From positions 1-24,348 of the IMG/VR virus record IMGVR_UViG_3300047491_000751: 24,348 nucleotides of DNA. One strand, 5' to 3'. The position numbers were made by a program, and so were the translations under genes. Source of the DNA: a virus. Positions 14,544 through 23,104 of the stretch are shown piece by piece; position 1 is the first letter of the stretch; every line of letters begins with the position of its first letter. Below the pieces are notes generated by a model. That model was not told the origin of the DNA. It was given only the letters and a program-made list of their open reading frames with translations, and made no database searches.

Positions 14544-14710
14544 TCAAGGACTATCCTGAATTACAGTTAGATTATTTAGTAACACGAGTTTTAGGTAGAC
14601 CCCCATCGGAATGGAAGAAATTACCTAAAATAGAGATAGAATTCATAAAAGCGGGAATAATATGGGAACAAGAGTTAGCCGCTGAAAGAGGCCCATTATT
14701 TATGTTTTAA
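14525..14710 (+). CDS. Frameshift extension of the tail assembly chaperone
   Basis: A 61-codon open frame in -1 relative to the short chaperone, with no ATG, GTG or TTG until its second-last codon, so it cannot be translated on its own. It reads EEFSDLIKDYPELQLDYLVT... and then RPPSEWKKLPKIEIEFIKAG..., which resembles the extension domains (gpGT-type) that bind the tape measure: a helix, a 'p.e....P..e.e....a' segment and an acidic helix. It must join the upstream frame between 14525 and the stop at 14541. Slipping at UUU 14532-14534 gives a fusion of about 232 residues. The tape measure ATG begins 36 bases later. Confidence 0.75.
   Translation, partial: EEFSDLIKDYPELQLDYLVTRVLGRPPSEWKKLPKIEIEFIKAGIIWEQELAAERGPLFMF
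14531..14535 (+). promoter_or_regulatory. Candidate -1 frameshift site (U UUU C)
   Basis: Between the last -1 frame stop (14522-14524) and the zero-frame stop (14541-14543), UUU at 14532-14534 is the only codon whose tRNA can re-pair perfectly one base back (14531-14533). The next zero-frame codon is CGG, likely rare in this AT-rich genome, which could cause a pause. It is not a classical XXXYYYZ heptamer. Confidence 0.45.
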
Positions 14711-14746
14711 AGCATTTAAATATGTCAAGAATTGTTAGGTGAGTGA

Positions 14747-17700
14747 ATGACGGAAGCTTCAAGAGTAGTTGGTGGAATACCCGGTGCTGGTTCTAGAAAA
14801 ATTACTAATCCATCGCAACGTGTAGAATTTATTATAGGTGCGGTTAACGAGGCTGCTCCCGGTATTGCAGCGGTTTCAGCAGGTTTTGCCAACCTTACGG
14901 CCATTGGTATGCGTACTATGGCCGAACTTAATGCATCAATGGGAGCAATGGAAGCTGGTGCAATGGCGGCTGGTGCCGGAGCAGCATTAGCACTTGGGTA
15001 TGCAACATATGAAGCTGCACAATTTGAAAAACAAATGAAGCAAGTACAAGCTGTTTCTGATTCTATGTCAAAAGCAGATTATTCGAATATGAGTAATCAA
15101 ATAAAAGCAATGTCCGTAAAATATGGTGAGGACCCCGGTTCGACTGCTGAGGCAATGCAAACAATTGGTCGTGCAGGTATAAAAGACTCCGCCGCACAAA
15201 TGTCTCTTTTTGAATCGGCTCTAAAAATGGCTAAAATTGAAGGAATGGATTTAAAAGATGCCGTTGATGGTATAATTAAATCTACTTCAATGTTTGGAGC
15301 TGAAATGGATAATCCTAAAGAATTCGCTAAATATGCTGAATTTATCACAGAAAAACTTACCCAAGCCTCACAACTTTCACCTACTGACGTTCCTGATATT
15401 CTTATGGGCACTAAATATGTAGGTGGAACTGCCAAAGAGGCTGGTTGGAGCCCCGAGGAAACGTTTGGTGATATAGCTTATATGGCGAGTAAGGGTGTTC
15501 CGGGCGAAACTGCTGGTACAGCATTAAGGGGTCTCTTACAGAAAGGTTCGATGGAACAAACTAATTTTATTAAAGCAGCTCAATCAGTAGGTCTTGATTC
15601 TAAATTTATGTGGACAACTGATGCTACTGGAAAAGAAGTAATGAAACCTCTTGCGGATATAGTTGAGCAAGTAAATGCTGCTGCTGATGCCAAATGGGGA
15701 AAACAAGATACTCAAGAGCGATTAAAATTATGGACCGGTATTGGGATGCAAAAAACATCTCAACAAATTCTCAAAATTAAACCCGAAGAATTACGTAGAT
15801 TTAATGAAGAAATGCAACAACAGTTTGACCTTGATTCAAAGGTTGCAATTGTAATGGAATCGCTTAGTGCGCAAGTTGATAGGTTAATTTCCGCATTTAA
15901 GGTTTTAGCTATTAATGTAGGGGAATATTCTTTACCGATAGTAAAACTTTTAGTTGCTGCACTTGAAGGATTGGCTAATTTTGTTGGAACAAATCCATTC
16001 GCACCATTTTTAATCTTTTTGACATTGGCCGGGGCGATGGTTCTTGGCCTTGGTATTGCATTTAATTGGTTAATGATAGGAATTAAGTCTGCTGCAAGCG
16101 GATTTATGCGAATGCGTAACGCTGGAATGTCATTAGGACAAATGTTCAAGTATAATACACAAACAGCAAATGAAGTGTCAGCATCACAAGGTAGAGTCAA
16201 AACTAATACCGATTTAACTACTGTCTCAGTTATTAGGTTAGCTGAAGCTTTTAACGCTTTGGCTATAGCTCAACAACGTGCTGCTGCTTCAGGTTTTGTA
16301 GGTGGTGGAGCCGGTGGTGGATGGAGAGACCGTCCGGGGTCTATGACTGTAATTGGGGCAGGAAGTAAACAAGAGAAAATTCCGATACCTACTGGTAAAG
16401 ACTTAGTTAATTCTAATATGGAAAAATCGTTACAGAATCAAGCAAGCCAAGGTGCAATAATTACGAATGCAAATATTCAAAAAGCTATAAACGCAAAGAC
16501 GAATCCTAGTTTGTTTAGCCGAATTTCACAAAGTAGTACATTAGGAATGTTAGGTGGTCCTGCGGGTATTGGATTGATGGGTGGGTTAATAGGGTTGACT
16601 GCACTTTATGGATATCTTAGCGAAGAAAAACCGGGAGAAGATGAACAAATTGAAAAAGTAACAAAACAGATGGAAGGTTTGTCAAATACCAAAGAAAAAT
16701 ATCAAGGGTTATTGAATGAAGAACAAAATAAGTTAAAAAGTTTAAATCCAAAACAACAAGAATATTGGACTACATTAGCTAAAGTCGCTGATTATCAAAA
16801 TAAAGTTAATGATGCTACTGATGCATATAATGGGCTAAGTTCTTCATACGCGACTCACCTAAGAACAGTAGAACAAGTAACCGAACGAGTTTCAAATAAT
16901 CAAGCACAAATATTAATAGATACAAAAGCATATAATGAATATGTCAAAAATTTATCACCTCCGGATATTGAAGGGCCGATAGGGAAAACACGTAAACCTC
17001 CAACATATAAACCACCCGAAAGTGAGATCAACCCACTAAATCCTTTTGATTATGCCTTTAGTATGTTTGGCGGGGCATCACAATCGGGTGCAGACGCACT
17101 AAGAGTAGCTAAAGACCGTGTAATGAATGAGAATTCTGTATTAATGCAAAACTTGAGAGATGACCCGGCTGCCGCCAATCGTAGGTTGGAGTTGGTAAAC
17201 AAAAAATATGGCTATAGAGACGCTAAATGGGGTACGTATGATAGTCAAACAGGAAAATTTACTCAGTCAAGTGATTGGGATTGGGCTAAAAATTCCCTAC
17301 TCGAATATACCACTGGAGCAGAATTAGCTCTTTTTGATTGGACGCATAGTGTACCTACTGGATTTGAAAATAAGGCGGAATCACCTATAAGTAATTTGGT
17401 CAAACAAATTTTTGGAGGAAAAGATACTGTTGGTTCACCATATGTAAAACCTCCGGAACCACCAACTAAAGATGGTACTGATAATATTGTTTCAAGATTT
17501 ATGAAAAGTATATTTGGTGGTGGCAAAGATGATGGTGAAAAATCTGGTGGTGGGCCAAAAGTCTCTGCATTTGGAATTGGGTGGATAGAACAATTAGCAA
17601 AAAACAAAGATATAAATAAAGCTGAAAAGAATGTAAACGGATTAACAAAAATAATAGAAGGAATAAATCCAGCCTTAGCTTCAATCATACCCCAATCTCA

Positions 17701-18325
17701 ACAAACAGGCTCACAATTAAACACAACGTTCACAAACACTAATTCAGGCGCAAATACATACCTAACCCCCATTCCCGGAATGTTTGGATTAATCCCACAG
17801 GGCATAATTGATGCTTATAATAATTCCGTAGGCCCAGTAAATGCGTTTATAACTTTATTAGGTCAAATATGGGCGGCTGTAAATGGTGGAGTTGCAAGCA
17901 CGGTCGGAGCAGCGGCAGGTTTTACAGCTACAGCAGTGTCTAAGGCTGCACAAGATTTTAATACTAAAAATGTCACAATCCCGGGAACAACCCCCGCAAA
18001 TATTGGCGGAGCGGTAGTACAACCGGGTAAACAAGTTACAATTAATCCTGAAACGGGGACCATAGATACAAAATCACCTGTTAAAATATGGAAGGGCGGT
18101 CCATCAAAAAAACTTTCAGGATTTGGTGATACTATTACTTTTCCAGAATTAGACCCTGACTTATTCAAGAAACGGGCGATAGAAACAGGCCAAGCATTTG
18201 GAAGTAACAATTCCGGCTTAACAATTGGAGCTATTCATATAACTGCTAACACTAAACATGATGCGAAAGTTATAAGGACTGAATTGAGGAAGGAATTGAA
18301 TAAAATTGCTAAGATGGTGAGTTAA
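14747..18325 (+). CDS. Tail tape measure protein
   Basis: At 1192 residues, by far the longest gene in the window, right after the chaperone. It sets tail length and is ejected ahead of DNA. Residues 80-380 match the conserved tape-measure core (YEAAQFEKQMKQVQAVSDSMSK, QTIGRAGIKDSAAQMSLFESALKMA, MASKGVPGETAGTALRGLLQKG, QERLKLWTGIGM, QVDRLISAFKVLAINVGE). Hydrophobic segments lie near 416-447 and 598-626, and a third near 1035-1065, which may enter the host membrane. Residues 630-720 are helical and charged. The 800-950 region is Gly/Pro/Lys-rich with a repeated IFGGKD/IFGGGKDD motif. At about 0.15 nm per residue the tail would be near 180 nm. GGTGA stands four bases before ATG 14747. Confidence 0.92.
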   Translation: MTEASRVVGGIPGAGSRKITNPSQRVEFIIGAVNEAAPGIAAVSAGFANLTAIGMRTMAELNASMGAMEAGAMAAGAGAALALGYATYEAAQFEKQMKQVQAVSDSMSKADYSNMSNQIKAMSVKYGEDPGSTAEAMQTIGRAGIKDSAAQMSLFESALKMAKIEGMDLKDAVDGIIKSTSMFGAEMDNPKEFAKYAEFITEKLTQASQLSPTDVPDILMGTKYVGGTAKEAGWSPEETFGDIAYMASKGVPGETAGTALRGLLQKGSMEQTNFIKAAQSVGLDSKFMWTTDATGKEVMKPLADIVEQVNAAADAKWGKQDTQERLKLWTGIGMQKTSQQILKIKPEELRRFNEEMQQQFDLDSKVAIVMESLSAQVDRLISAFKVLAINVGEYSLPIVKLLVAALEGLANFVGTNPFAPFLIFLTLAGAMVLGLGIAFNWLMIGIKSAASGFMRMRNAGMSLGQMFKYNTQTANEVSASQGRVKTNTDLTTVSVIRLAEAFNALAIAQQRAAASGFVGGGAGGGWRDRPGSMTVIGAGSKQEKIPIPTGKDLVNSNMEKSLQNQASQGAIITNANIQKAINAKTNPSLFSRISQSSTLGMLGGPAGIGLMGGLIGLTALYGYLSEEKPGEDEQIEKVTKQMEGLSNTKEKYQGLLNEEQNKLKSLNPKQQEYWTTLAKVADYQNKVNDATDAYNGLSSSYATHLRTVEQVTERVSNNQAQILIDTKAYNEYVKNLSPPDIEGPIGKTRKPPTYKPPESEINPLNPFDYAFSMFGGASQSGADALRVAKDRVMNENSVLMQNLRDDPAAANRRLELVNKKYGYRDAKWGTYDSQTGKFTQSSDWDWAKNSLLEYTTGAELALFDWTHSVPTGFENKAESPISNLVKQIFGGKDTVGSPYVKPPEPPTKDGTDNIVSRFMKSIFGGGKDDGEKSGGGPKVSAFGIGWIEQLAKNKDINKAEKNVNGLTKIIEGINPALASIIPQSQQTGSQLNTTFTNTNSGANTYLTPIPGMFGLIPQGIIDAYNNSVGPVNAFITLLGQIWAAVNGGVASTVGAAAGFTATAVSKAAQDFNTKNVTIPGTTPANIGGAVVQPGKQVTINPETGTIDTKSPVKIWKGGPSKKLSGFGDTITFPELDPDLFKKRAIETGQAFGSNNSGLTIGAIHITANTKHDAKVIRTELRKELNKIAKMVS

Positions 18326-19143
18326 TGGTAGGGACTATAGCATTAAATAATTTGGTTTTAAAAGCTAAAGATGTAGAGGTTACGCCTCACCGAGCTAAGT
18401 ATGAGGATTGGGAGAGTGAGGACGGTTATTTTCAAGTAAGAGTTGCTGATGAGATGAAAGAGGTATCATTTAAATCTGATGTTCTAATTAAAAAGGAAGA
18501 CCTTTTGTTAAAGCTCAATGGCAAGGTTGTATTAGCAAAATCTGGAATGTTCAAACCTTTCTATTGTGTCGTTACCACGCAGAGTTATGAAGTTCCAGCC
18601 GGTGAACTCTGGGCTGAATATAATATTACATTGAGAGAGACTACTAAGGCAGACCCAATTGCACCTAAAAAGGAACCCCTTTTATCAAAAAATAAGGGTG
18701 GAAAAGAAACCACACCTAAAACTGCAAAAGAGGCAAATCTTAAAATTAATATAAAAATAACTGAGATGGTCCCGGGATTAGCTGGTAAAAAAGGATATGA
18801 GGCTCTCAAAATATTATATGAGTGGTTGGATAGTAAATTAGGGTCTCGAAGTTTCTCGAATAGTGAATTTACTACTTTTCCTAGTGGTAGTGAAGGTCAA
18901 ATGATTGGCGACTATAATGCGGTCATGAAAAAGATTAAGACCCTCGGTCATTGGAACTCGAATTGTGTGACCTCAAATGGCACATTAGCTATTGCCGCAA
19001 GACAATTGGGTTTTCAAACATACACACAAACTGCATCATGCCCCGGATTTCAACCGAATCATCATAAAAATGCGGTAATCATTATAAATAATGTGAATAT
19101 TGTAGGGGACCTTACCTGTAAAGAATTAAATGAAATAAAGTGA
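18325..19143 (+). CDS. Tail protein with candidate cysteine-peptidase domain
   Basis: A 272-residue, two-part protein. Residues 1-105 are strand-rich (IALNNLVLKAKDVEVTPH, YFQVRVADEMKEVSFKSD, ELWAEYNITLRE) and sit where contractile tails encode a baseplate hub-adaptor after the tape measure. Residues 106-140 are a Lys/Pro/Thr linker. Residues 155-270 look like a transglutaminase-fold peptidase: LKILYEWLDSKL, then NSNCVTSNGTLAIAARQLGF with Cys214 as candidate nucleophile, QTASCPGF, and HHKNAVIIINN with His246/247, and Asn255/256 or Asp262 as third residue. Pseudomurein endoisopeptidases of methanogen viruses use a Cys-His-Asp triad in this fold, so local wall opening is a reasonable guess. The ATG overlaps the tape measure stop (TAATG) after GGTGA. 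Confidence 0.6.
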   Translation: MVGTIALNNLVLKAKDVEVTPHRAKYEDWESEDGYFQVRVADEMKEVSFKSDVLIKKEDLLLKLNGKVVLAKSGMFKPFYCVVTTQSYEVPAGELWAEYNITLRETTKADPIAPKKEPLLSKNKGGKETTPKTAKEANLKINIKITEMVPGLAGKKGYEALKILYEWLDSKLGSRSFSNSEFTTFPSGSEGQMIGDYNAVMKKIKTLGHWNSNCVTSNGTLAIAARQLGFQTYTQTASCPGFQPNHHKNAVIIINNVNIVGDLTCKELNEIK

Positions 19144-19147
19144 TACC

Positions 19148-21031
19148 ATGTTTAAAAATCATTTGGTTATCTATGAGAATGTTTCAAAAGAAAATCCAAC
19201 CAAGGACAGGAAAGATTCTAAGGATAAGGAGAAAGAATATACAACAACCACCACAATAATAAACGATACATTTATTAAATCAGGTGATTTTAGTAAATCT
19301 CAGGATGATGTATTAGGGACTTTAAATATAACCGTTCCGTTTAGTAAGGAAAATCTTTCAAAATGGGCACCATTGAAAAGAAATGTTAAAATAGTAGGTG
19401 GAGTTTTTGATTCTGAGAACCTGTTTCACGGAAGAACCAATGAAATAAACCAAAATGGAGTAGAATTAGAAGTCACACTTGAAGACCCGGGATGGAAGTT
19501 AAAAGAGGATTATGACGGTGCCGATTATGATGCTGATATACATGAAGTTTTAACTACAATAATAAAAAAGGCCCGATTAAAACCAATTATAAATGATATC
19601 CCGGATGAAAAAATAAATCGTACTGATATTTGGGCTTCAAATACAGGAGGGGAAGCTGGAAAAGGTTGTGTTGGTGGTCCGGGGAAATGTAGTTGTGGTA
19701 AATTTTTAGCCGGGTCTGGTGTATCAAACCATTATTGGAAAAACTATTGTCCAATTTGTGGAAAGAGTGGAACACTAAAATACACTGGATTAAATGATAA
19801 TACCGACCCTTGTGGAGGAAAGGCAGGAAATGTTATAGTAGAAGGACACATTTGGTGCTGTCCATCATGTGCAGATTATTGCGTTACATGTGGATGGGAC
19901 CACAGAGACCGAGCCGGTCCGCACCGGCTAATACCTTGTTCTGCTGATGTTCAAACTTCAAGTGATAAAACTTCGACTGATACTTCATCAGATACTACTT
20001 CAACAGATACCACAAAGAAAACTGAGAGTACAGCCGCAGATTCTACTGGAACTGTTCCTACTGGAGAGACTGAAACTCCTGAAACCCATACATATGAAGA
20101 AGAACTTAGAAAGATTTGTGACTCACGTGATTATCAAATTATAGTAAATCAAAATGAAGAATGTATAATCAGGCCCTCACAATTACCAAAAAAACCAGAC
20201 TATGCAATTGAAAAATGGATGATGGAAAAAGACTCATTCGAATATAATTTTAAAATGCCAACCGGAGATTATGTCATTGCAACAGAAGCCACTGTTACAT
20301 ATGACAAGGGCACAAGCACAGTAAGAATTCAGGAATTATATGATATTTACGGTTCAAAAACTCCTATAAAAATGAGCCTTCCAAAAATGCACAAAGAAGA
20401 AGCAGAGTTAGAAGCAAAAAGGGCATTATATGCAGTACTAAGGGAAACAAGTTCAGAAATGTCATTCAATATGCTAACTACCGGAAAAATACATCCCGGA
20501 ATGTGGATAGAAGTTTTTAACCCAAAATTAGGAATAAAAGAAGTAGTATGGGTAAATAGTATAGATATGCAGTTAGATATAACGACCCCCTTTACAACCG
20601 AAGTAACCTGTAAATATATGCCTGAAAATCCTGAATTAGAGGATTTAGCAGGTGGAAAAACTGGGAATCTTGGTTCATTGGAAGCAATAGGGAAAGAAGA
20701 AGCAAAATTCAGAGATTGCCAAATAGGTCATTGTGGAATACCCGGAAATGACCCATCATATCCTTGGTCCAACGAAAAATGGGGAGCAAGTGATTGTTGG
20801 GGGGATAGTTTTTGGTTGTATGATAAATTCTATGCTGCTGGAATCCCTTGCCGTATTTTAGGAAGCGGAAAACATAGATGGGTTGAAATAGACATGGGAC
20901 AAGGATGGATAGAATTTCCCGGATATATTGAAACTGGACGTAAATGGGGAGGATATCATCATGGAAGTGGTGGTAAGAGAGGAACTTTAATTGTCGGACC
21001 TAATGACCCGAATTCACATCCGGGGTTATAA
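19148..21031 (+). CDS. gpD-like tail hub with zinc insertion and transglutaminase-like domain
   Basis: A 627-residue, four-part protein. Residues 35-165 and 313-495 resemble the late control D/gp27 hub (SQDDVLGTLNITVPFSKENL, LFHGRTNEINQNGVELEVTLEDPGWKL; then EEELRKICDSRDYQIIVNQN, LEAKRALYAVLRETSSEMSF, GKIHPGMWIEVFNP). Residues 174-264 are a Cys-rich insertion (C174, C181, C183, CPIC 201-204, C222, CC 237-238, C241, C245, C248, C264) able to bind two or more zinc ions. Residues 266-312 are a Ser/Thr/Asp linker. Residues 520-592 match a transglutaminase-like protease: GASDCWGDSFWLYDKF with Cys550, AGIPCRIL, KHRWVEI with His576, and WIEFPGY. Placing the protease at the tail tip suggests wall cleavage during entry. 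Starts at 19148 right after the previous stop. Confidence 0.78.
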   Translation: MFKNHLVIYENVSKENPTKDRKDSKDKEKEYTTTTTIINDTFIKSGDFSKSQDDVLGTLNITVPFSKENLSKWAPLKRNVKIVGGVFDSENLFHGRTNEINQNGVELEVTLEDPGWKLKEDYDGADYDADIHEVLTTIIKKARLKPIINDIPDEKINRTDIWASNTGGEAGKGCVGGPGKCSCGKFLAGSGVSNHYWKNYCPICGKSGTLKYTGLNDNTDPCGGKAGNVIVEGHIWCCPSCADYCVTCGWDHRDRAGPHRLIPCSADVQTSSDKTSTDTSSDTTSTDTTKKTESTAADSTGTVPTGETETPETHTYEEELRKICDSRDYQIIVNQNEECIIRPSQLPKKPDYAIEKWMMEKDSFEYNFKMPTGDYVIATEATVTYDKGTSTVRIQELYDIYGSKTPIKMSLPKMHKEEAELEAKRALYAVLRETSSEMSFNMLTTGKIHPGMWIEVFNPKLGIKEVVWVNSIDMQLDITTPFTTEVTCKYMPENPELEDLAGGKTGNLGSLEAIGKEEAKFRDCQIGHCGIPGNDPSYPWSNEKWGASDCWGDSFWLYDKFYAAGIPCRILGSGKHRWVEIDMGQGWIEFPGYIETGRKWGGYHHGSGGKRGTLIVGPNDPNSHPGL

Positions 21032-21032
21032 A

Positions 21033-21611
21033 ATGATATCAGACCAACAAGCAATAAAAGTTTTAAAAAACATAACGGGTACACGTAACATTGAATCCGT
21101 AGACCTTAAGGAATGGGAATTAGGATTACATCGAGCAACACTCTTAAAAGTTGATTTATCACGATTGAATCAAGATGGATGGGGCATAAAAATAGATAAA
21201 ATAGACGAAATGAAGAATGCCTTTTATTCCGGTGATTTAAAAATTCCATATGGTGAAGTAAAAGAAAATTTTGTATATATCAATCCACCATTATCTGGCT
21301 ATGCTTGGATGAACGATGATGGCCAAAGTTGGACTTTTCAACTAAAAGAAGATTTTACAGGAGTACAAGTTGGCCAAAAAGTCGTTAGAATGGGAAATTC
21401 AACTGTAATATTATCAAATGAAAAAATAGAAATTCGAAACGGACAATCATTAATAACATTATCGAACGATGAAGTGAGTATTGCCTTGGTAGAAGCTGGC
21501 GGTGATGGTGTTAACATAGGTTCAGGGGACTCAGAAATTGAATTATCTGATACAGAAATTAATATAAACTCAGAAGAGGTTTATGTAGATGGTGCTAAAC
21601 TACAATTATGA
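21033..21611 (+). CDS. Baseplate spike (gpV/gp5-like) protein
   Basis: A 192-residue protein after the hub, in the place of the baseplate spike that pierces the cell envelope. The middle (KIPYGEVKENFVYINPPLSGYAWMNDDGQSWTFQL, QVGQKVVRMGN) is OB-fold-like. The C-terminal third (STVILSNEKIEIRNGQSLITLSNDEVSIALVEAGGDGVNIGSGDSEIELSDTEININ) is a run of short repeated strands, as in trimeric beta-helix needles. Start ATG 21033 is two bases after the hub stop; no strong ribosome site is seen, so reinitiation is likely. An in-frame upstream ATG at 20991 would lie inside the hub gene. Confidence 0.75.
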   Translation: MISDQQAIKVLKNITGTRNIESVDLKEWELGLHRATLLKVDLSRLNQDGWGIKIDKIDEMKNAFYSGDLKIPYGEVKENFVYINPPLSGYAWMNDDGQSWTFQLKEDFTGVQVGQKVVRMGNSTVILSNEKIEIRNGQSLITLSNDEVSIALVEAGGDGVNIGSGDSEIELSDTEININSEEVYVDGAKLQL

Positions 21612-22008
21612 TATAAAATATGAAACAACTGATGGCTTCTATGAAACATTAGACCCTATTCCATCTGATGCACAACCAACAGAAGGATATGAAGGATTAT
21701 GGCAAGCAATAGTTGGAGAACTAAAAACATGGATAGGAGAAGTGGACTGTAAACATTTAGCCAATTATGGTTCTAATTTACATAAACTCCTTGGAGAAAA
21801 CATTGATGACGATTTTAAATCCCAATTAGAATTTTATATCGAAGAAGTCATGGATAATTATCCTGAAATAGACACTTGGAATCTTAAAAATATCAAAAAC
21901 GACAGAAAAGATTATCGGGAAAAATTACTAACCGCTGAAAGTTATAATTTTACCTTAGAAGTAATCGTTAATAATAAACGTATATCGGGGGTTGTAAATA
22001 TTGGCTAA
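21589..22008 (+). CDS. gp25-like baseplate wedge protein
   Basis: A 139-residue protein between spike and gpJ-like genes, where contractile-tail viruses encode the gp25/gpW wedge. Seen: GLWQAIVGELKTWIGEVDCKHLANYGSNLHKLLGENID, helices and strands, and a closing ESYNFTLEVIVNNKRISGVVNI that fits the final strand pair of the gp25 family. Its start ATG overlaps the spike gene by 23 bases, and no other ATG is in frame nearby. It overlaps the next gene by 8 bases. Wedge proteins link the hub to sheath and tail fibres. The family is named from order and fold pattern. Confidence 0.7.
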   Translation: MVLNYNYDIKYETTDGFYETLDPIPSDAQPTEGYEGLWQAIVGELKTWIGEVDCKHLANYGSNLHKLLGENIDDDFKSQLEFYIEEVMDNYPEIDTWNLKNIKNDRKDYREKLLTAESYNFTLEVIVNNKRISGVVNIG

Positions 22009-23104
22009 AACAGAAGAAGAATTTTTAGAATCATTCAGGCAACGAACAAATAATTCAGACCTTTTACCGGGCAACATTCAAGAAAGAGGGCGGTTGGACA
22101 TACTATATGGTATAATGTCAGCCGAATTGTCCAATCACGAGGAAAGAATCGAACAAGAATTAATAAATACAAATTTAATTACAGCAACAGACCCAATTGC
22201 TATAAAGAACTTATCTGCACCATATTATACCGGTGCACAGGCTACATATGCGCAAACAATCCTAACCATTACTCGAAATGGAATTACAGGAGATATTTAC
22301 ATTCCGGCAGGAACATATGTGGAAACAAGTGGAAAAAACCCAATTCAGTTCACCACATTCAATTCAGTATACTTATACGCTCCTCAAAACTCAGTTAAAG
22401 TAAAAATTAAAGCGGTTAAAAAGGGAGTATCAAGTATGGTTAGTGCTAACACCATTAACCAAGTCACAGGTGGACGAATAGCTGGAATCAGTGTTAAAAA
22501 TAGTCAACAAACATGGGGAGGATATAATGATGAAACATCGTCAAAAATCAAATCACAGGCACTTAGTGCTCGATTTTCAATGGCAAAATGCACGAAAAGA
22601 GCATTAGACGCAGCGATGTTTCATTTGCAAATCGAACCATATAGGTACAACTTAGTAGAGTTCCCTTATGGAATAGGTAGCGCTGTTATATATTTTGATG
22701 CTTATAGTGAGGAAGAATTGAAATTTGTTCAAGGTTTAATGAATAGAGAATTCGCATTTGGTATATATCATAGAATTGAACAAGCAACAAACGTAGATAT
22801 TACATTTAAAATTGATACAGAGGTCTTTGTCGATTCGGGAATATTAACTCCAAGCCTTAAAGCAACAATTCAAAAAACCATAGAAAAAAGTTTAAAAGAA
22901 TATATATCCATAAACGGGGTCGGAAAAAGATTTATTAGAGCAAGGGCCATAAGATATTTATTACATGAATTAGATTCTTATGGAGTACAAGATATAGAAA
23001 TAGCCACAGCAGGGTATCCTACTGATTCAAAAGGAAATATTACAATAAAACCACAGGAAGTATTTAATGCTGAGGCAATCTCGGTGAGCGTAAATGTTGC
23101 GTAA
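22001..23104 (+). CDS. Baseplate J-like wedge protein
   Basis: A 367-residue protein of the gpJ/gp6 family that forms the baseplate rim. Seen: ERGRLDILYGIMSAELSNHEERIEQEL, then ATDPIAIKNLSAPYYTGAQATYAQTILTITRNG, the Ala/Gly-rich IYIPAGTYVETSGKNPIQFTTFNSVYL typical of the J domain, VKIKAVKKGVSSMVSANTINQV, and a C-terminal half with IDTEVFVDSGILTPSLKATIQKTIEKSLKEYI. Starts at TTG 22001 after GGGGGT, eight bases upstream. This is the usual partner of the gp25-like gene. High confidence. Confidence 0.88.
   Translation: MAKTEEEFLESFRQRTNNSDLLPGNIQERGRLDILYGIMSAELSNHEERIEQELINTNLITATDPIAIKNLSAPYYTGAQATYAQTILTITRNGITGDIYIPAGTYVETSGKNPIQFTTFNSVYLYAPQNSVKVKIKAVKKGVSSMVSANTINQVTGGRIAGISVKNSQQTWGGYNDETSSKIKSQALSARFSMAKCTKRALDAAMFHLQIEPYRYNLVEFPYGIGSAVIYFDAYSEEELKFVQGLMNREFAFGIYHRIEQATNVDITFKIDTEVFVDSGILTPSLKATIQKTIEKSLKEYISINGVGKRFIRARAIRYLLHELDSYGVQDIEIATAGYPTDSKGNITIKPQEVFNAEAISVSVNVA

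Noticed and set aside
14711-14746. TTTAAATAT before the tape measure gene as a promoter
   Set aside because: Its predicted transcript start would fall at or after the GGTGA site of the tape measure gene, so it could not yield a message with that ribosome site. It is more simply AT-rich spacer.
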